A DNA stretch of 64,000 nucleotides from an uncultured Ilumatobacter sp. (lineage in GTDB: Bacteria > Actinomycetota > Acidimicrobiia > Acidimicrobiales > Ilumatobacteraceae), in assembly GCA_905480335.1 (NCBI GenBank), contig CAJQPY010000004.1:144992-208991 (forward strand), in the 5' to 3' direction. The notes beneath the pieces are model-generated. The model ran no database searches. It was not told the origin of the DNA and saw only the letters and a program-made list of their open reading frames with translations. The position numbers were made by a program, and so were the translations under genes. Of this stretch, positions 42,125 to 51,093 are shown in pieces. Every line of letters begins with the position of its first letter. Within the stretch, counting starts at the first letter, position 1.

Positions 42125-43036
42125 TCAGTATGTTGCGACCAGTTCGATCACGAAGATCATGTCGGTGTCGGCAGGTAGCCCGCCCTGAGGGTTGCCGTCG
42201 GGCCCGAACCCGTCTTCGGGCGGGATGATGATCGCTCGTCGGCCGCCGACCTTCATTCCGTCCATCCCTTCGAGTAGACCGGGCAACAAGCCCTCCTCGA
42301 ACGGGATCTGGACTGGGTCGCTCCAGTTGCTCTCGATCGCAACGCCGTTGTCGCCTCGAAAGTTTACGTAGAGGATCAACGCTGTGTCGCCCTGTTTGAG
42401 CTCGGGTCCGTCTCCCACTACGAGGTCCACGTATTCAGTGGCTGAGACACCCTCGGCTGTCGACAACGGCACGCCTGGCTCGGTCGGGGCGTCCTCGGGG
42501 TCGACGCTGGCGACCACGGCGCGGACGTCGATGACAAACGTGAGCGATTCGTTCTCCCCGATGACTTCTCCGCGAGGGGCCTCGCCGTACGCCAGGTCGG
42601 ACGGAATATCGAGTTGCACCTGTTCGCCGGTTTGGGCACCGACCAGACCCTCCTCCCAACCTTGGATTACGCTTCCGCTTCCGAGGACCACTGGGAACGG
42701 CTCGCCGCGGTCGTAGCTGTTGTCGAATTCCACGCCATCGGAGGAACGGACACCTACATAGTCGACGATCACGGTGTCGCCGTCCGCAGCGGCGTTGCCG
42801 GTGCCTGCGACGATCACGGTGCGGTCGAGTTCGGTCGGAAGCTCCTCAGGTAATTCGACCTCTGGCTTGTCCGGATTCTCTGCAGGGACCGGTGTTGCAG
42901 CGGTCGACGGGATCTCCGCATCGCCCTCGGCGTCTGCCTCGGTGGTATCCGGCTCACCGTCGGACTTGGAGTCCGAGCCACCGCATGCAGCGAGTGAGAG
43001 GGCGGCAATCGTGGCAAAGAGCAGTGTTCGGCGCAT
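42125..43036 (-). CDS. FKBP-type peptidyl-prolyl isomerase lipoprotein with two FKBP domains
   Basis: 303 residues. Lipoprotein signal peptide MRRTLLFATIAALSLAAC with the lipidated Cys at 18, then an acidic linker and two FKBP folds. The first (about 75-190) has DTVIVDYVGVRSSDGVEFDN, GSVIQGWEEGLVG and PSDLAYGEAPRGEV; the second (about 205-303) is more divergent but ends with PPEDGFGPDGNPQGGLPADT. It probably helps fold exported proteins at the outer face of the membrane. TAACGT lies 7 nt before the ATG (43044-43049), which suggests a leaderless mRNA. Confidence 0.92.
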   Translation of the reverse strand: MRRTLLFATIAALSLAACGGSDSKSDGEPDTTEADAEGDAEIPSTAATPVPAENPDKPEVELPEELPTELDRTVIVAGTGNAAADGDTVIVDYVGVRSSDGVEFDNSYDRGEPFPVVLGSGSVIQGWEEGLVGAQTGEQVQLDIPSDLAYGEAPRGEVIGENESLTFVIDVRAVVASVDPEDAPTEPGVPLSTAEGVSATEYVDLVVGDGPELKQGDTALILYVNFRGDNGVAIESNWSDPVQIPFEEGLLPGLLEGMDGMKVGGRRAIIIPPEDGFGPDGNPQGGLPADTDMIFVIELVATY

Positions 43037-43043
43037 TGCGACG

Positions 43044-43049
43044 ACGTTA
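43044..43049 (-). promoter_or_regulatory. Candidate -10 box of the FKBP gene (leaderless)
   Basis: On the minus strand TAACGT, 7 nt, then the ATG at 43036. No ribosome site is present between. Confidence 0.45.
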
Positions 43050-43073
43050 TCGCTCGTCTGCGTCGCGGTGAGG

Positions 43074-44552
43074 TCAGCTCGTGGCTGGATGCCCGATCCG
43101 TCGGAGCCACTCGGCCTCGGCCCGGCCGAGCTCCGTTGATGGTGCGGCGTCGACGAATGGCCATAGCTCGGACGCGATTCTGCGGTAGTTGCCGGACGCT
43201 CGGAGTTCGCCGAGCAATGCGTAGAGACCGAGGTTGATTCGTTGGATGAAGACGAAGGCTCGGGGAACTGTTGCGTACTGGCTGATCGGGCTGGTGCGGT
43301 CGAACGTGTGGCGCACGACCGAGTTGGCGTATTCGCGTGTCCACGTCATTTCGACGTCGTCGCGGACCGTGTCGTAGAACAGCGAAAAGTACTCACCGAC
43401 TTCGTCGGTGTCGACTGGAGCGCCGGGAAGCAGCATCCCTGCGGACTCGACGATCCGGCGGAACGCAGTGGCGTCGTGATCGACCGCGGCGGCTTCGACC
43501 ATTGATCCGAACATGATGAGTTCGTCATGGGTGAAGTGCTTGACCAGCCCGAAGTCGAGGAAGGTCACGGTTCCATCTTCGTGGAACAGGTAATTGCCGG
43601 GATGTGGGTCGCCGTTGAACGCACCGAATCGGTAGAGCGATCGAAAGACGAATCGGAAGATGATTTCTCCAACTCGGTCCCGGGTCTCCTGACCGCGATC
43701 GAGCATTTCGGACCAGCGGTATCCGGTGGCCAGCTCTGTCGTCAGAACTCGTTTCGTCGAGTGGCTGTCGATTACCGCTGGGATTCGGATGAACGGGTGA
43801 TACCGGTAGTAGTCGGCGAACAGCTTCTGGTTCTCGGCCTCGAGTTCGTAGTCGACTTCGTCGGCCAGGCGAATTTTAATCTCGTCGACCATCTCTGCTG
43901 GGTCGAGCCCGCCGAAGCTTTGTTTGAGGAGCGCGCCGAGCATGTCGGCATTGCGCAGATCGGACGCGATTGCTTCGCCGACGCCCGGGTACTGCACCTT
44001 GACAGCGACAGCACGTTCCGCCCCGTCGTTCTCGCGCACGATCGCTCGGTGAACTTGCCCGATCGACGCAGCAGCGATCGGTTCGTCGTCGAACTCGATG
44101 AACAGCTCGTCGATCGGTCCCCCGAGCTCTGACTCGACGGTGGAGCGTGCCAGAGTGGCCGACATCGGAGGAGCGTCCGACTGCAGCTGGGCGAGTGCCA
44201 GCCGAAGCGGTTCGGGCAAGCCGTCGTCCAGGTAGCTGGCCATCTGACCGAGCTTCATCAACGCGCCTTTCATCTGACCGAGTTCTTCGGCGACCTGCTC
44301 GGCCGTTCGGAACTCGCGCGCACGATCCAATGCATCTCGTCTTTCGGCCGATGCGAAGGTCTTGCGTGCCGCAGTTGTTGCGTAGGTGCCGCCGACTCGC
44401 GCCCCCATGCGCGCGAGGCGGGCGTTGCGTCCCAACCACGAGGTGCCGAGTCGTCCGCCGGCGTCGCGAGCTTCGAGCAACGCAACGCCGAGCCCGACGA
44501 GTGCTGCAAACCCGAAGGCGACAGCGGCGAGACGTGATCGGAGCCACTTCAT
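43074..44552 (-). CDS. ABC1/UbiB-family atypical kinase
   Basis: 492 residues. An N-terminal hydrophobic segment (LAAVAFGFAALVGLGVALLE) precedes the kinase-like domain with the KxGQ motif (ALMKLGQMASYLDDGLP), the A-rich loop IAAASIGQVHRA that replaces the glycine loop, VAVKVQYPG, the NGDPHPGNYLF catalytic region and LDFGLVKHF. UbiB/COQ8-type proteins are ATPases supporting quinone or lipid metabolism. Its ATG overlaps the stop of the upstream hydrolase (TGATG), so the two are co-translated. The C-terminal 100 residues are helical. Confidence 0.93.
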   Translation of the reverse strand: MKWLRSRLAAVAFGFAALVGLGVALLEARDAGGRLGTSWLGRNARLARMGARVGGTYATTAARKTFASAERRDALDRAREFRTAEQVAEELGQMKGALMKLGQMASYLDDGLPEPLRLALAQLQSDAPPMSATLARSTVESELGGPIDELFIEFDDEPIAAASIGQVHRAIVRENDGAERAVAVKVQYPGVGEAIASDLRNADMLGALLKQSFGGLDPAEMVDEIKIRLADEVDYELEAENQKLFADYYRYHPFIRIPAVIDSHSTKRVLTTELATGYRWSEMLDRGQETRDRVGEIIFRFVFRSLYRFGAFNGDPHPGNYLFHEDGTVTFLDFGLVKHFTHDELIMFGSMVEAAAVDHDATAFRRIVESAGMLLPGAPVDTDEVGEYFSLFYDTVRDDVEMTWTREYANSVVRHTFDRTSPISQYATVPRAFVFIQRINLGLYALLGELRASGNYRRIASELWPFVDAAPSTELGRAEAEWLRRIGHPATS

Positions 44553-45349
44553 CAGGTTCTCGCATGCACTGAGGAGATCGCCCGCACGAGCGTGGGTGAG
44601 AATTGGTCCGCTTCTTCGACGACGGCGTCATGATCGCCGTCGATCCGGTACACCTCGGCGTCGGGGAGCGCATCAAACAGCAGCGTCTGTCGACGTTTGC
44701 TTACGGTCTGATCGCGCATCGTGACGACTAACGATGTCGGGACGTCAACGTTGCTGATCCACGGTGTCGAGTCGAACGCGCCGATGGCGGTGCCCGCCTC
44801 AAGGAGCATTCGCCAGTCGTGGCCCGATGCCTCTTCGACCGCCCACGGATCCCACTCGCGCGCTTTGCGTTGGAGGTAGAGCTGGTCGGTCAGCCAGAGA
44901 CGGGCTTGTTCGGGCGTGATTCGGGCAAGTGCAGCGAGACCGCTGGCGCCCAGAAATGACAGTCGTTCGAGCCGCTCGACCGAGAACACTGGCGCGGTTG
45001 CGCAGAGCACGAGTCCGAGAACGCGCTCACGGTGGCGTCGCCAGATCAGTTGAGCGACGGGGCCGCCCATTGAGTAGCCGACGGGGACGAACTCCTGAAT
45101 ACCGAGTTCGTCAGCGACAGCTACGGCGTCGTCGGCACAGTCCTCGAGACGGAACCGTTTCTTCGAGCGCAACCCTGCCCCGTGACCACGGTGGTCGTAG
45201 GCGACCACGCGGAACTGCTGGCCCAGCGCCGCATAGCAGCGGAACCAGTTGAGGTCTGCGGTGGCAGTCCAGCCGTGGAGGAGCAGGATCGTCGTGTCGG
45301 CGTCTGACGGCCCGAAGTATCGGACGTTGATTGTGCCGCGCCCCGGCAA
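44552..45349 (-). CDS. Alpha/beta hydrolase
   Basis: 265 residues from TTG at 45349. Oxyanion region LLLHGWTATADLNW, DHRGHGAGLRS, nucleophile elbow VGYSMGGPVA (Ser), and late Asp and His in GDHDAVVEEAD. Substrate unknown. The start is doubtful: the frame stays open upstream with family-like sequence (LPRSTRLELPGRGTINVRYF) but contains no ATG or GTG before the greA stop region at 45499, so either TTG 45349 or a rare codon is used. It is coupled to the UbiB gene by TGATG and may be cotranscribed with greA upstream. Confidence 0.85.
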   Translation of the reverse strand: MPGRGTINVRYFGPSDADTTILLLHGWTATADLNWFRCYAALGQQFRVVAYDHRGHGAGLRSKKRFRLEDCADDAVAVADELGIQEFVPVGYSMGGPVAQLIWRRHRERVLGLVLCATAPVFSVERLERLSFLGASGLAALARITPEQARLWLTDQLYLQRKAREWDPWAVEEASGHDWRMLLEAGTAIGAFDSTPWISNVDVPTSLVVTMRDQTVSKRRQTLLFDALPDAEVYRIDGDHDAVVEEADQFSPTLVRAISSVHART

Positions 45350-45498
45350 TTCGAGCCGAGTCGAGCGCGGAAGATCAAGTGGGACAGCGCTGACGGCCTG
45401 AACGTTGTCATGAGCGCCGCTGTTGTCTGCGTCGAGAGCGGAATTGCCGTCGGCGGATCTCTTGTTGCCGTCGAGTTCGGGGCGATGGTCTAACCGGC

Positions 45499-45948
45499 TC
45501 AGACCGATTCGACCTTTAACACGGTGACGGTTAGAGAACCATTCGGGGCGTCGTAGGAGACGGTGTCACCTTCGGCAGCGCCCTCGAGTGCTGCGCCGAG
45601 CGGTGAGGTTGAGCTGATTACGTCGGCGTTCTCGGCGACCTCCTCCATGTTGCCGATGAGGTACCGCTCGGCCATGTCGTCCGAATCACCCTCGTAGAGG
45701 ATCGTGAAGATCTGAGACGCCTCCACGATCTCGCTGTTCTCGAGTAAATGTTCGAGCTGGCGGATGCGACCCTCCATGTGGCCCTGTTCATCTTTTGCGG
45801 CGTGGTAGCCGGCGTTTTCCTTGAGGTCGCCTTCCTCGCGGGCAACTTCGATCTTGTTGGCGACATCGATGCGGCCGCGCGTCGTCAGATCATCGAACTC
45901 CGCTTTGAGTTTGTCGTAGGCGCCTTGAGAGAGCTGCGGGTTAGACAT
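45499..45948 (-). CDS. greA: Transcription elongation factor GreA
   Basis: 149 residues. N-terminal coiled coil with the acidic tip: AREEGDLKENAGYHAAKDEQ, then the globular domain YLIGNMEEVAENADVISSTS and GDTVSYDAPNGSLTVTVLKV. It rescues stalled RNA polymerase by stimulating transcript cleavage. ATG at 45948 is the normal GreA start (MSNPQLSQGAYDKLKAEF); the frame above it is not protein-like. No clear Shine-Dalgarno is seen. It is divergent from the anchored propeller-like gene, with 73 bp between starts. Confidence 0.95.
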   Translation of the reverse strand: MSNPQLSQGAYDKLKAEFDDLTTRGRIDVANKIEVAREEGDLKENAGYHAAKDEQGHMEGRIRQLEHLLENSEIVEASQIFTILYEGDSDDMAERYLIGNMEEVAENADVISSTSPLGAALEGAAEGDTVSYDAPNGSLTVTVLKVESV

Positions 45949-46008
45949 CGTCAGAAGGATATCGAGCGGTGACCTCGGCCTGCCGGGATAAGGACCTGTT
46001 AAGCGTCG

Positions 46009-46014
46009 TACGAT
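46009..46014 (+). promoter_or_regulatory. Candidate -10 box of the gene at 46022
   Basis: TACGAT stands 7 nt before GTG 46022. A GGGGGG run lies directly before the start codon, too close to be an ordinary ribosome site. Confidence 0.4.
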
Positions 46015-46021
46015 TGGGGGG

Positions 46022-47803
46022 GTGAACGAGGAGATGGATGACGGATCCGCCGTCCCGACTTCCGATTCGCTTGGCGAGCGGCCCGACCCTGGCGTGCGTG
46101 CCGAGCCCAGACCCGTCGATTCCTCGGTTGCATCGGTCCGCGGTCTCGGCCGTCGATGGAGCGTCGGCGGCATTGCTGCGATCGTCGTTGGGCTTATCGG
46201 ACTTGGGGCCGTCGCAGAGTCGTCGGGGTCGTCGACGGAGGCCGAGGGTGACGCGGTCGGCATTATCGAGACGACCACCATCCCGAGGATCGAACGTACG
46301 ACGCTCCTATTTCAGCTCACGAACGATTCGGACCGTACAACGTCGATCGCACCGCCGTCGACAAATGTCATACTGACTGCTGACCCGAGTACGACGGTTG
46401 TGTCGGTTTCAGCGCCGCCACTTAATGAGGAGCCCTCGGTCGTCGCTCGACCAGTCCCGGCCGAGCCGCCGCCGCCGCCGGATGCTCCACCGGCACCGTG
46501 GGCTGACAGTGTCTTCGAGACTTCTGGCGGGCACCTATCGACCGATGTTGGATGTGCCCGCGACCTCTCGGCGGTAGGTCTCGACGAGTTCTTTGCGGAG
46601 CGGGTCGGACCGGTGATCGGCTGGGACTATCAACACGTTTACCCGCTCGGTGGCAATCGGTATCTGTGGCTGTTTCAGGACACGTTCATCGACCACTCGA
46701 ACACTGCGACGACGCTCGGCAACGCAACGTTTACCCACAACTCGGCGCTTGTGCAGGAAGGAAGCTGCTTCCGGCTGCTTCATCGCGGTACCACCTTGCG
46801 ACCGATGCCCTTCGAGCTCGGTACCGGCACGACCATGCTCAGTACCTGGTTCTGGCCAATGGGTGGCGAAGTGCACGGCGACCGGCTTTACGTGTTTTGG
46901 GCTGAGATGCGAAAAGACGAACCTGACCCCGCGCCACCGGACGGACTCGGTTGGCATCCTGTCGCGTCGCACATTGCGGCCTACGACGTCAACACGCTCG
47001 CTCGACTCGACTTCCGACGTGCGACGAGCGGCGGTGCCTCGCCGATATACGGGTACGCGGTCGCGAGTGACAAGACGCACACCTACCTCTTCGGCAACAC
47101 CTTTGAGCAGAACCTCGCCCGCGTAGGTGGATGGTTCAACGGTCCGCACAGCGGGACGAAGATGTTCCTCGCTCGCGTGCCGAGGGGTCAACTTCTCGAC
47201 GCACCCGAGTACTGGACGCAGCAGGGGTGGACGACGGACCGCCGCAATGCGCACGCGTTCCTGCAACGGTATTGGTCCGAGTTCCCGATGCAGCCGCGCT
47301 ACATGGACGGGCAGTGGATTGCGTCGACTGCTGTGAACGGCTACTGGGGAGATGCGTTCGAACTCGATGTCGCCAACGTCCCGTGGGGTCCGTGGACGAC
47401 AACCGAGAGTCAGCCGATTGCGCCGCGCGGCGCCGACCCGAAGATGAACACCTATCACGCCCATCTAGTGCCGTGGCGGGACGGGTTGGGACAGGCGGTC
47501 GTGTCGGTCTCAAACAACGCCCGCAACATGCTGCGCGACGCATGGCCTAATCCGCACCGATACCGACCCAATGTGGTTGCGTTCCCTTGGCAGGTACCGC
47601 CGCCGGAGACGACTTCGAGCACCACGACTACGTCGAGCACCACAACCAGCGTGACGGCGACCATCCCGAGCGCGTTACCAACGTCGAGTACCACGTCGAG
47701 TACCACGTCGAGCACCACATCATCAACATCGAGCACGACGTCGTCGACTGAGCCGACCGTCCCAACCGGAGCCGACGAGTCATCGTCGCCCCCGAATCCC
47801 TAG
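46022..47803 (+). CDS. Membrane-anchored propeller-like (DUF4185-type) exoprotein with Thr/Ser tail
   Basis: 593 residues. Cytosolic 45 residues, one membrane helix ([20 protein letters not shown]), a Pro/Thr-rich spacer to about 165, a globular domain at about 175-520 and a Thr/Ser/Pro tail at about 530-593. The domain has [54 protein letters not shown] and [20 protein letters not shown], repeats of Trp/Tyr-rich strands like the DUF4185/DUF5005 five-bladed propellers related to glycosidases. Surface glycan binding or hydrolysis is likely but unproven. The tail looks like a glycosylated stalk with no LPXTG. GTG start. Confidence 0.78.
   Translation: MNEEMDDGSAVPTSDSLGERPDPGVRAEPRPVDSSVASVRGLGRRWSVGGIAAIVVGLIGLGAVAESSGSSTEAEGDAVGIIETTTIPRIERTTLLFQLTNDSDRTTSIAPPSTNVILTADPSTTVVSVSAPPLNEEPSVVARPVPAEPPPPPDAPPAPWADSVFETSGGHLSTDVGCARDLSAVGLDEFFAERVGPVIGWDYQHVYPLGGNRYLWLFQDTFIDHSNTATTLGNATFTHNSALVQEGSCFRLLHRGTTLRPMPFELGTGTTMLSTWFWPMGGEVHGDRLYVFWAEMRKDEPDPAPPDGLGWHPVASHIAAYDVNTLARLDFRRATSGGASPIYGYAVASDKTHTYLFGNTFEQNLARVGGWFNGPHSGTKMFLARVPRGQLLDAPEYWTQQGWTTDRRNAHAFLQRYWSEFPMQPRYMDGQWIASTAVNGYWGDAFELDVANVPWGPWTTTESQPIAPRGADPKMNTYHAHLVPWRDGLGQAVVSVSNNARNMLRDAWPNPHRYRPNVVAFPWQVPPPETTSSTTTTSSTTTSVTATIPSALPTSSTTSSTTSSTTSSTSSTTSSTEPTVPTGADESSSPPNP
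47613..47755 (+). repeat. Thr-Ser codon repeat in the tail of the propeller-like gene
   Basis: Degenerate 6- to 12-bp units built on AGCACCAC and TCGAGTACCACG recur here and encode TTSSTT-type residues. It is an in-frame low-complexity repeat, likely prone to length change by slippage, and not a CRISPR array. Confidence 0.8.
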
Positions 47804-47806
47804 GCT
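47801..47806 (+). promoter_or_regulatory. Candidate -10 box of leuB (leaderless)
   Basis: TAGGCT lies 10 nt before the leuB ATG, straddling the stop codon of the preceding gene (TAG at 47801). No Shine-Dalgarno site is present. Confidence 0.4.
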
Positions 47807-47816
47807 GCTGCGCACT

Positions 47817-48812
47817 ATGGCGCATAAAATTGCAGTGATCGGCGGCGACGGGATCGGACCAGACGTGACCGCGGAGGCCATCAAGGTCATCCGTGCTGCG
47901 GGAGTCGACCTTGCGACCACCGATTTCGACCTCGGCGGATCCCGCTATCTCAAGGACGGCGAGATCCTCTCGGATGAGTCTCTCGATGAGCTGCGGGCAT
48001 TCGACTGCATTCTGCTCGGGGCCGTGGGGACTCCCGACGTGCCGCCGGGCGTGATTGAGCGCGGCTTGCTGCTCAAGATGCGTTTCGCACTCGATCTCTT
48101 TGTCAATCAGCGTCCATTCGTCGGCACGGCGCCGGGTGGCACTGAGCCGCACGACTTCGTGGTCATACGTGAGAACACTGAAGGGCCCTATGTCGGCGAG
48201 GGTGGTTCGCTGCGTGAGGGAACGCCGCAGGAAGTGGCGACCCAGGGCTCGTTTAACACCCGGTTCGGAGTCGAGCGCTGCATCCGCTACGCGTTCGCGC
48301 TTGCGGCGTCACGCAAGCGCAAGCATCTCACGTTGGTGCATAAGACCAATGTGCTGCAGTTCGCAGGCGGGCTGTGGCAGCGCACATTCGATGAGGTCGC
48401 CACCGAGTTTCCTCAGGTTGTCACCGCGTACAATCACGTCGATGCTGCCTGCATCTACTTTGTCCAGGATCCACATCGCTACGACGTCATCGTGACCGAC
48501 AATCTCTTCGGTGACATCCTTACCGACCTCGGCGGTGCGGTCTCCGGCGGGATCGGGCTTGCGTCGTCGGCCAACCTCAATCCCGATCGGACCGGACCGT
48601 CGATGTTCGAACCGGTGCATGGCTCGGCGCCTGACATCGCCGGGCAGAACCTGGCGAACCCCACAGCCGCCATTCTGTCAGGGGCGTTAATGCTCGACTT
48701 CCTCGGTGAGGGTGATGTCGCTGACCGGATTCGTGCCGCGTGCGCGGTCGAGCCTGGCACCGGCAGCACTACCGACGTCGGTGACGCAATCGCCGCTCGC
48801 GTGGGACACTGA
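47817..48812 (+). CDS. leuB: 3-Isopropylmalate dehydrogenase
   Basis: 331 residues, the short actinobacterial form. It oxidatively decarboxylates 3-isopropylmalate to 2-ketoisocaproate. Opening [20 protein letters not shown], substrate arginines in [30 protein letters not shown], metal Asp in [15 protein letters not shown], and NAD-binding [14 protein letters not shown]. It starts 13 bp after the propeller-like gene, with a -10-like TAGGCT between, and is followed by ilvE after a hairpin. The pairing with ilvE joins the last two steps of leucine synthesis. Confidence 0.97.
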   Translation: MAHKIAVIGGDGIGPDVTAEAIKVIRAAGVDLATTDFDLGGSRYLKDGEILSDESLDELRAFDCILLGAVGTPDVPPGVIERGLLLKMRFALDLFVNQRPFVGTAPGGTEPHDFVVIRENTEGPYVGEGGSLREGTPQEVATQGSFNTRFGVERCIRYAFALAASRKRKHLTLVHKTNVLQFAGGLWQRTFDEVATEFPQVVTAYNHVDAACIYFVQDPHRYDVIVTDNLFGDILTDLGGAVSGGIGLASSANLNPDRTGPSMFEPVHGSAPDIAGQNLANPTAAILSGALMLDFLGEGDVADRIRAACAVEPGTGSTTDVGDAIAARVGH

Positions 48813-48825
48813 CCCGCACATCAAT

Positions 48826-48856
48826 CCGTCAGCCGGTGCCCGACACCGTTTGACGG
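48826..48856 (+). terminator. Hairpin between leuB and ilvE
   Basis: CCGTCA, two bases, CGGTG, loop CCCGA, CACCG, three bases, TGACGG: an 11-bp interrupted stem starting 14 nt after the leuB stop. There is no U-tract. It may terminate or attenuate transcription between leuB and ilvE, or process the joint mRNA. Its core CGGTG-CACCG resembles the hairpin at 38139-38179. Confidence 0.55.
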
Positions 48857-48884
48857 CGTACGACCACCGAATACCGGAGCGATC

Positions 48885-49802
48885 ATGCCCATCACACCGA
48901 CCGACAAGATCTGGATGAACGGCGAGCTCGTCGACTGGGACAAGGCCCAGGTCCACGTGCTTACCCACGGCTTGCACTACGGCAGCGGCGTGTTCGAAGG
49001 GATCCGCGCTTACGAAACCGCCGACGGGCCGGCTGTGTTCCGTCTGACCGAGCACATCGAGCGACTTTTCAACTCGGCGAAGATTCTCGGCATGCAGATC
49101 CCCTATACGGTCGACGAATTGATCGCTGCAACCAAGGAGACCGTGCGGGCCACCGGATTGTCATCGTGTTACATCCGTCCAATCGCGTATCTTGGGTATG
49201 GCGAGATGGGGCTTAACACGCTGCCTTGCTCGGTCGACGTTTCGATCGCCTGTTGGCCGTGGGGTGCGTATCTCGGTGACGATGCCGTGGCGAAGGGCGT
49301 GCGGTTGAAGACGTCGTCGTGGACGCGTCACGACCACAACACGATGCCGCCAGCTGCGAAGACCACCGGCAACTACGTCAATTCGTCGTTGGCCAAGGTT
49401 GAGGCGATCAAGGCCGGATACGACGAGGCCGTGATGCTCGCACCTAACGGCCTGGTTGCCGAATGCTCCGGCGAGAACATCTTCGTGGTTCGTCAAGGAA
49501 AGTTGATCACGCCGCCGCTGGCGGCGGGCGCGCTCGAGGGCATCACACAGAGCACAGTTCTCACCATCGCCCACGATCTTGGATACGAAGCTGTTATCGA
49601 CAACCTTGCCCGGACCGATCTTTACATTGCGGATGAGTCTTTCGTTTGCGGTACGGCGGCTGAAGTGAGCTCAGTCAACTCGGTCGATGATCGAGAGATT
49701 CCCTGCCCCGGCCCGATGACGACGGCAATCGCTGAGACCTATCACCGAGCTGTTCGACGTGAAGTCGACAAGTACCGATCGTGGTGTGAGACCGCTGTCT
49801 GA
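48885..49802 (+). CDS. ilvE: Branched-chain amino acid aminotransferase
   Basis: 305 residues, class IV PLP transaminase of the BCAT I type. It converts 2-ketoisocaproate and the other keto acids to Leu, Ile and Val. WMNGELVDWDKAQVHVLTHG and GSGVFEGIRAYE at the start, the PLP lysine in TTGNYVNSSLAKVEA (NSSLAK), the Glu of LVAECSGENIFVV and GTAAEVSSV for phosphate binding. GGAG precedes the ATG at 48885 with usual spacing, so this gene, unlike leuB, has a conventional ribosome site, consistent with readthrough from leuB. Confidence 0.97.
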   Translation: MPITPTDKIWMNGELVDWDKAQVHVLTHGLHYGSGVFEGIRAYETADGPAVFRLTEHIERLFNSAKILGMQIPYTVDELIAATKETVRATGLSSCYIRPIAYLGYGEMGLNTLPCSVDVSIACWPWGAYLGDDAVAKGVRLKTSSWTRHDHNTMPPAAKTTGNYVNSSLAKVEAIKAGYDEAVMLAPNGLVAECSGENIFVVRQGKLITPPLAAGALEGITQSTVLTIAHDLGYEAVIDNLARTDLYIADESFVCGTAAEVSSVNSVDDREIPCPGPMTTAIAETYHRAVRREVDKYRSWCETAV

Positions 49803-49861
49803 GACAGATTCCGGACGCCTCAATATGTGCTTAAGGCTCATAGCGGCCCGGTGATGTCTCA
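49800..49861 (+). other. Long-range inverted repeat at the ilvE end
   Basis: TGAGACA (49800-49806, beginning at the ilvE stop codon) and TGTCTCA (49855-49861) are perfect 7-bp inverse complements 48 nt apart, with GCCT...AGGC between them. The structure could help end transcription. The rest of the 49803-49978 gap shows nothing else. Confidence 0.3.
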
Positions 49862-49978
49862 ACCGGTCTTGTCCGAAGGTTGCAGGAACGCAGCTCTGGT
49901 CTCGGTCAATCGTCGAGCAGTGCTTACGTTGCTGTTCCGATCGACGTTCTTCAGCTTTCCGCAACGGGGGTCCACCGA

Positions 49979-50908
49979 TCAACCTTCATCGGTTGATGGA
50001 AGGTGTAGGCCGAACCAGTCGCCTACTTTGGCCAGGACCGACGTCAGAACTGGCTCTGTATCGAGAGCGTTGTGATCTGCCCCCGGCACCGAATGCCATT
50101 GCTTCGGCCCCGGGATCGCACGAAAAATTGAAGCTGTAGCAGACATCGGTGCGGTGTCGTCGTCCTCGCCGTGAACGAATAGTGCCGGACAGCGAATGAG
50201 ATTGCGTGCCGCTGCTTCCGGGTCGAACACGGCCATTCGGTCGATGCTCGCGAGGTGGAACGTCGACGTGCCCAGTCCCGAGCCCGCAGCGATTGCGCTC
50301 GTACCCTCACCCTTCAGCTTCGCATAGGCGCTGGCAAATGCGGGACTAAGGGGAAATATCTCCTTGAGCGCAACGACGGTTGGTGGCGCCCCTGCGGCGA
50401 TTGCCGCACGTTCGACGTCCAGTCGGTGGACCAAAGAGAGCCACTCCCATTCGGCTCTCGTCGATCGGAGCATGTCCGTGCCGCCCCCGGGGCTTGAGAC
50501 CACGGCCAGGGCTCGAGCCCGCAATTCCTGGGCTGCGATGTGGATCGCGACAGGGCCTCCGTAGCTGTGGCCGTAGACGCCGATGCGGTTCGGATCCACT
50601 TCTTCCCGGCCGATGAGCGTCGCCAGGGCGTAGCGGCCATCGATCACTCGCGCGAACGGATCAATCCACCCGCGAGGCCCATCGCTATCGCCGTAACCTG
50701 CGTAGTCGAAACGCAACGTAGCGATGCCCCGTTCAGCCATCGTCTCCGCAACGCGAGGCAGGACCAGATTTCGTATCCCCGAGAGTCCTTGGCAGAGAAG
50801 CACTGCGGGAGCCCGCTCTTTTCCAGCCGGGACGGTGAAGGTCGCTGCAAGGTTGGTTCCTCCCTGCGTTTTGAACTTCAGTTCCGTCTCGACTGACTCC
50901 GCCCGCAT
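49979..50908 (-). CDS. Alpha/beta hydrolase (dienelactone hydrolase-like or esterase)
   Basis: 309 residues. VLLCQGLSGIRNLVLPRVAE for the oxyanion region, DYAGYGDSDGPRGWIDPF, nucleophile elbow GVYGHSYGGPVA (Ser), Asp in HGEDDDTAPMS and His in PGADHNALD. The form with Q-G-L-S and a lid of about 60 residues is common in actinobacterial esterases and acyl-peptide-hydrolase-like enzymes; the substrate is unknown. ATG at 50908. It stands alone, with an AT-rich region upstream. Confidence 0.85.
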   Translation of the reverse strand: MRAESVETELKFKTQGGTNLAATFTVPAGKERAPAVLLCQGLSGIRNLVLPRVAETMAERGIATLRFDYAGYGDSDGPRGWIDPFARVIDGRYALATLIGREEVDPNRIGVYGHSYGGPVAIHIAAQELRARALAVVSSPGGGTDMLRSTRAEWEWLSLVHRLDVERAAIAAGAPPTVVALKEIFPLSPAFASAYAKLKGEGTSAIAAGSGLGTSTFHLASIDRMAVFDPEAAARNLIRCPALFVHGEDDDTAPMSATASIFRAIPGPKQWHSVPGADHNALDTEPVLTSVLAKVGDWFGLHLPSTDEG

Positions 50909-51093
50909 GGGGCTGCCCGCTTTCCACGTTTCGCTTGGTGCTCAATGATGCCTTCGCACGTTAGCCAACGCAGGTTGGATAAGCCTCTAACCGCAGTTTA
51001 GAGAAATTAGCTTGGTTGTAATTAGTAGGCCTCTGGGGGATGGTCACTCAGGAAAAACCCTCGAGTTCGTTTCGGTGAGTTGCGGCATTGGGG
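50909..51093. promoter_or_regulatory. AT-rich intergenic strip with inverted repeats
   Basis: Between the hydrolase start and the LLM gene stop the sequence drops well below the local G+C. It contains CTCTAA-7-TTAGAG and AATTA-8-TAATT inverted repeats around 50985-51025. It probably holds the hydrolase promoter, and may hold the LLM gene terminator. Confidence 0.35.

Noticed and set aside
47613..47755. Possible CRISPR-like repeat
   Set aside because: Units are short, degenerate and in frame with a Thr/Ser-rich protein tail, with no spacers.
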